Below, one piece after another: positions 47,201 through 53,200 of a stretch of DNA of 64,000 nucleotides. A program made the translations under genes and the position numbers. The notes under the pieces were generated by a model, which was not told where the DNA came from, searched no databases, and worked only from the letters and a program-made list of their open reading frames with translations. Within the stretch, counting starts at the first letter, position 1, and each line of letters opens with the position of its first letter. Location: the NCBI GenBank assembly GCA_936450465.1, contig OW388293.1:32059860-32123859 (forward strand). Direction: 5' to 3'. Source of the DNA: Gibbula magus (taxonomy: Eukaryota; Mollusca; Gastropoda; Trochida; Trochidae).

Positions 47201-50200
47201 CGGGGTTCTGGGATCTCTTACGGTCTCAGGCCTGTGGTCACAAGCCGAGTCTCAATTGCACATCAATGTGTTGGAACTCAGGGCGGCCAGGTTGGTTCTG
47301 CAACATCTGAGGGATCAGGTGAAGGGTCAGGTGGTCCGGCTCCAAATGGACAACAGGACCGCCATGACTTACATTCTCAAACAGGGTGGGACAGTTTCCC
47401 CGTCCCTCCTGGAGGAGACATGGCAGTTCTTCCTCTGGTGCGACGAAGTCGACACCCAGGTCCTGCCAGTGTACTTGCCAGGGGTGGACAATGTCCGAGC
47501 AGACGCGCTGTCTCGCCGGATCCTTGCCCCCCACGAGTGGCTACTGGATCGAGAGATATTCGAGATTATCTCCCAGTTATACGGGTCATTCCAGGTGGAT
47601 CTGTTTGCGTCAGGGACGAACTTTCAGATACCCCAGTTTTGCTCCAGGATACCCGACACTCGGGCTCTATCCCAGGATGCATTCGAACTGGACTGGACAG
47701 ACAGAGTTCTGTGGGCCTTCCCACCAGTGCCTCTGATCTCCAAGGTCCTAGCCCGTCTAGCCACTCATCCTCCGCGTCTGCTGGTGCTAATCACACCTCT
47801 GTGGGCAGCGCAAACTTGGTTTCCACAGGTACTCAGGTCTCTGGCTATGCCACCTGCTCTGTTACCGTGTCGGCCGGGACTTCTGTCCCAGGACGGAGCC
47901 CCCCACCCCAACCCCAGGGTGCAGTGGGTGGCCTGGCCTCTGTCCGGAATCGCCTCCAAAACAGCGGTATTCCTGCACGAGTTGCAGACACAATACTGGC
48001 TTCGAGGAGGGATTCAACGAACATTCAATATGAGGATAGATGGGCCTGCTATTCGCGCTGGTGTGCAGATAGGGACGTTCTCGATCCCTTTTCTGCAGAT
48101 CTAGTGTTTGTCTTGGAGTTCCTGCAGTCTAGATTAGATGCTGGCTTGGCCGCATCTACTGTCAGGGGTTACTCCACGGCTATTTCAGCCTTTCATGTGC
48201 CAGTGGACGGCGCCCTTTTGGGGGTACATCCTCTGGTTCAGCGCTTTTTAGCAGGCGTGGACAGGATCCGACCTCCTGTGAGGCGGTCCAGCCCGGTTTG
48301 GGACCTTTCGATAGTCCTGGATTGGCTCTCGGGTCCGCAATTTAGGGATTTATCATCAGTATCACTGCAACTGCTTACTTGGAAGGCAGTTTTTCTAGTG
48401 GCGGTGGCGTCTGGCAGACGGGTAGGAGACATACATGCTATGTCCTCCAATCCCGAGCTTACAGTCTTCCACAGGGACAGAGTCAGCATTAGACTGCCAG
48501 ACTCCTACCGGCCAAAAGTGGCCCACTCATTCCATGTCTCGGCCCCAATAGAGTTACCGGCTCTGAGACAACCGGCTGCATCAGGGTCTCAGGCCTCGCA
48601 CGCACACATTCTGGACGTGCGCAGGACGCTGAGAGCCTATCTCAAAAGAACGGCCTCCATCCGTAGAGATGAGCAACTCTTTTGTTGTTATGGGGGAGGT
48701 AAGCAGGGCTTGCCCGCTTCTACGCAGACCATATCAAGATGGATTGTCTCGACAATCTGTCTTGCATATGTTCATAAGGGCCGTGAGCCCCCGGGTAACC
48801 TCAAGGCTCATTCGGTTAGGGCAGTTGCGACGTCTAAGGCGTACGCAGCGGCCCTGCCCATCGAAGAGATCTGCTCCGCTGCTATCTGGAGCCAGCCTAG
48901 CACGTTCATTCGTCACTACCAACTCGACAGGCTCTCGGCGGAGCGTGCTCGGTTTGGTCAGACAGTTCTCTCCGGTGGGCAGAGTCGTCAACCCCCTAGC
49001 TGAATGAGCAGAGGAGGGTTGTGCGTTCTGTTTTTAAATGTTACTAATGCCACTAATATCACGTTGATACTAAGGGCCCAAGTCCTTTTTTCCCAAGGTG
49101 ACCTCCCTGGCTGAGGTCCCCCGCGGGGAGTTTATATGGTACCTTTTTTGCCCTCGTTCTCTCTTTTCAAAAAAAAGGGGGGGGGGCGGGGTATTTTGAC
49201 CAGTAAGGCGACTGCGAGTGCGCCAGGTAATCCCCAGGTCAATGTTGGTCTCCTCCATGGTGGATTCGCAAGGTACTTTGGGTGAGTTAACTTTGTATAT
49301 TCGTATATTCTGTGCGCCTTTGGGTGCAGTCTGAATGCCACTGCCTTAGATTCAATCTTTGGGAGTCTGTCTTATGCAATAAGTACCCCAAGGAGGATCC
49401 CTTCTGAAAAAGAATCGAACTAACCTGTATAGGTTTCAGATTCTTTGAAGAGGATCCTCCTTGGGGTAGGGCCACCCACCTCCCCTTCATTCAGCCTGCA
49501 TGACTGGATGGAAAAGTGGTGAGATTAGAGTTATCCGCCCCTGGTTGCATGACAACCGTAAGGGGTGGGGCTCGAAAGGGGTGACCCAAAGTACGGTTTT
49601 TTAGTTTTTTAACTAATTTTAAGTGGAAAATATAGTTACGACCTGTCATATATCAAAAATCAAGGATTTTATGCAATAAGTACCCCAAGGAGGATCCTCT
49701 TCAAAGAATCTGAAACCTATACAGGTTAGTTCGAATTTGTATGTGTGGACTCCTGACCAAAAATACAGAAGTATATATTTATATATATTCAGTGTTTCTG
49801 GACACCGAAGTAAAACAAGCCCAAGCTCAGAAACCAACTCGTATTCTCCCGAGTACCTTATAAATATATCAGATCTTCTGTAACAAGCCATGATAGAGCA
49901 CAGCAGAACTTGCTGTTGAATGACATCCAGCATCAGGGCTTTTATTGCAAAACACCAGGGTGTCTTATAACTAGCTTTAAATTGCTGCTGAATTTTATGG
50001 CCGCTTGATTCTGTAGGAGATAAGAAACAGACCCGCCTGTAGACAAATGATACAAGCCCAGTGATGCCCAAACACTGATTCTGCCCCAGATAACACTAAA
50101 AAGGTCTGCTCAACAAGAGGGATAAAACCAGCGAGGCAATGAAAACATCACCTGTCCAGCCTCTTTCTATGTGTATTGCCCTGAAACTAACAGGCTAAAG

Positions 50201-53200
50201 ATTTGTGTATATGCTGATACTGATTAAGATAAAATTTAAAAAGCTTTCTTGCCAATTTGTTTTTATTTACCACTGCACTGGCAAAAGCTCTATTTGTATG
50301 AAGTAGTGCAGGCCTTCGATGTTACCAGCAGGATTTATGGATATGCTGAGCTTTTGTAATTGTATGTGTTACTGATAAGAGCTTGCTGATGATTTGTAAT
50401 AATGATGAATGGGTTTAATAGAAAGACAAGGATATATTTACGGATGTTTAACTTCTTTATTTCATAAATCCATAAATATCCATAAATATATCCTATTCTT
50501 TCTATTACACGAACTATTAGAATGCCTCTCAAACACATAATGGGTTTAATGTAAGACTATCAACCTAAATATATATACTATTAACATATACTTATAGATT
50601 TTGGTAATAACTTCTGTTGAACAACATGCAACTGAATTTGATAAAATATTGATTTGATATTTCAATTTTGACATTTTGAAAAAGAACAAGAACCTTTCTT
50701 GAAGCATGTAGTCTTGAGCACTACTTTAGTTCACTTCTGTCAGTGAAGGTCAACGGTAATGGTCAAGGTAACTTGATGATCTCTAGGATTGATTCCCTGT
50801 CAAACACGGAAACTCGAGTTGAGAGACCTTGTTAAAATGTGCCTCTGTTCACCCAGTTGTAAACTGGGTACCTGGTATGATACAATGTAGTCTCATATGA
50901 ACCTTGAACACCCCAGGAAGCGTTCTGCGATTTTCAAAATGGTATGAGATTTGAGGGCAAATGTATGTGAATGTGTGTCATACAGTCACAATATTTGAGT
51001 AATAAAAATCACTCCTCATAAGCTATTTTAAAATTAACAAAAGCATGAGTATGGTGAAATATTGTATCTTATAATAAATATTTTATAATTGTATGAATAG
51101 TCATGATTCATTGCATCCCAAAAATTAATTATAATTAAGTCTTCAACCTTGGATTATAAATCATGCAAATCCTGATGAGCTATGCGAGCAAATGACTTTT
51201 CTTATTCTTTTTTTTTACCTATGTATTGGATTTCTATTTTCTTCATATCATTTTGTGGACTTAAAATTTGTTACAACTTTGCAAATATTACATTGTATGT
51301 CCAACACAAAATAACTTAAAACAAAACCAAGTTATGACTGAGCAAATTATCTTGTTTGGTTTCATCTGCGTAGTTGTCATCTCGACATTTTGTTCCCAAG
51401 AGAACCACTGTCGGGGTTATAGGTCAATGAAAATTTCATATCAAATTTAAGAAAATGAACCTTAGTTTTACTTATACCAGGCTTGCATGGCAGGCTTCTT
51501 TGTCTTGGAATTCTGTCAGTGCGGTATCCATGATTCCCAGCCCCCTCCTGTATAGACGTCAGTGCATGCGGCATGGGAAAATTGGCCTTCTCATGCTTTC
51601 TCAGTCCATATGCACAATGATATATACTTTTGAGCTTTTGTCTGTTTTAGGAAAATCCCATGGAAATTAACGAACTGCGGGTTGATGTCAGGACGGAGGC
51701 TGCCAAGTTTGGTGAGGTCAAGAGAGTTACAGTTTATGATGTAAGTAGTGGAACGTTGTTTGGTGCAGGGTGGTCCGCTTACCCGTCGTCTTTTGATGTT
51801 AATTTGGGAAAAGTTATTTTGATGACATTTTGTATTTCGTTGCAACTTATGTACAATGAAAAGCTGTGAAAAAGCATCAAAAGCTGTAGTTATGATGATG
51901 ATAATGATAATACCTAAAAACTTGTGCGAAGCAGAGGGGTTTAAAAAAAATTCTTATGATACCTTTGTTTCATAGATGCTCTGTTTTTAGAGTTTTTGAG
52001 ATGCTTATGTGTGATACATGTATTAGACAAGGTGACAATATCCACTGTTATTTAAATCTATTTCATCTATCCACTTCGAACAAATTCTCAAAAGGGACAG
52101 TACTTTTATAAATTCATCAAATTACGTAATAAGGAATATCTTCTTCAGCTATCTTTCTCGAGAAATGTTGTAAAACATGACGTTTCTACCTTGTTATTTC
52201 AATAAAAAAATACATTCATGATGAGTTGTTTAAAAAATGACTTTGTGAAACAAGTAATGTATTTTAAATTGCTTCCCATCAATCCATAATTCATAAAAAT
52301 TATTCAGTTGTATTGTCTTTCACATCCATTGCAAATTTGCCTGGGAAGAAAGTCAGAACTCTTGCTGGTTTCATCCCCTCTGTAATGTAGCTGTCAGGCC
52401 TGATTTCCATGTCATTATACACTGCTAAAGAGCTGGCCAAGTCATCATGGGCATGCTGGCATTCAGTCGAGTATCATAAAGCCCAGATACACATCTGGCA
52501 AATAAGATATCAGACTGTGTAAAGTTAATATCCTAATTACGTGTGTACTCGAATAACCAGAAGATTTCTTCATCTGTAGTTTCTTTGTTCACAATGCTAA
52601 TGGAATTTTGAATTATTTTTCAATATTTTTATTTACCATGATTGTATGTGAAGAATTTAGAATGAAAATATTTTATTAATCAAATTATATTTATAGGAAT
52701 GTTTTCATTAGCAGGGATGAGTCAATACAAACTTTTGCTTTTGATGTTGTTGGATTCAATTATTCAAAATGACCTTTTGTTTTGAATAAGAAGTTATGCA
52801 ATAGGTTTAATTAAATTTGGGAAATGTAGCCATTCGAGAAGCCAATAACTGCAATGTGACTCATTTCTTTTACATTATCTATAACTTATAACATTTAAAA
52901 GAGCATTTTGGACATAAATCTTATCACCTTTATAACAATACTTCTGTGTATAATATATAGTTGAATGGATCGGAATATTACTGCCATACAAGAAGACTTT
53001 TATATAAAGTTCATCAATAAGCAAATAACATTCTAAGATGCCTAACGGCTAGAACAATCGAAATAACAGTACTTTATCAGACGATAAAGGTATAGTTTTT
53101 TTGATGACGTAACAATTGAATGACGTTTCCGCTCCCCTCGTAGTCACGTGTGCCCATGGTAACCCAACGAAAGAGGGCAGTTGAAAAGACTGTGTTTTTC

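Larger units (their letters stand above)
43096..49734 (+). mobile_element. DIRS-like tyrosine-recombinase retrotransposon
   Basis: A 6.6-kb element in HTATSF1 intron 5. The borders come from its own internal complementary region, which joins left-end and right-end sequence. Inverted arms are 43111-43296 and 49511-49696 (186 bp each). Order: leader, gag-like ORF, reverse transcriptase, RNase H, methyltransferase-like domain, tyrosine recombinase, internal complementary region, right arm. No target-site duplication is seen, as expected for recombinase-mediated integration. Its exons are much richer in G+C than the surroundings. The near-perfect arms and long open frames suggest a young copy. 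Confidence 0.9.
31616..51650 (+). other. HTATSF1: HTATSF1 intron 5, about 20 kb
   Basis: Donor GAG/GTAGGA, acceptor TTTTAG. No host exon is seen inside. It holds SINE copies, a hairpin satellite, an inverted-repeat element, a 31-bp minisatellite and a DIRS-like retrotransposon in the sense orientation. Confidence 0.85.

Noticed and set aside
46013..49003. A single 996-residue protein as one functional polyprotein
   Set aside because: Its middle (about residues 363-650) is an out-of-frame reading of the RNase H and methyltransferase region; only its two ends are real domains (RT and tyrosine recombinase).
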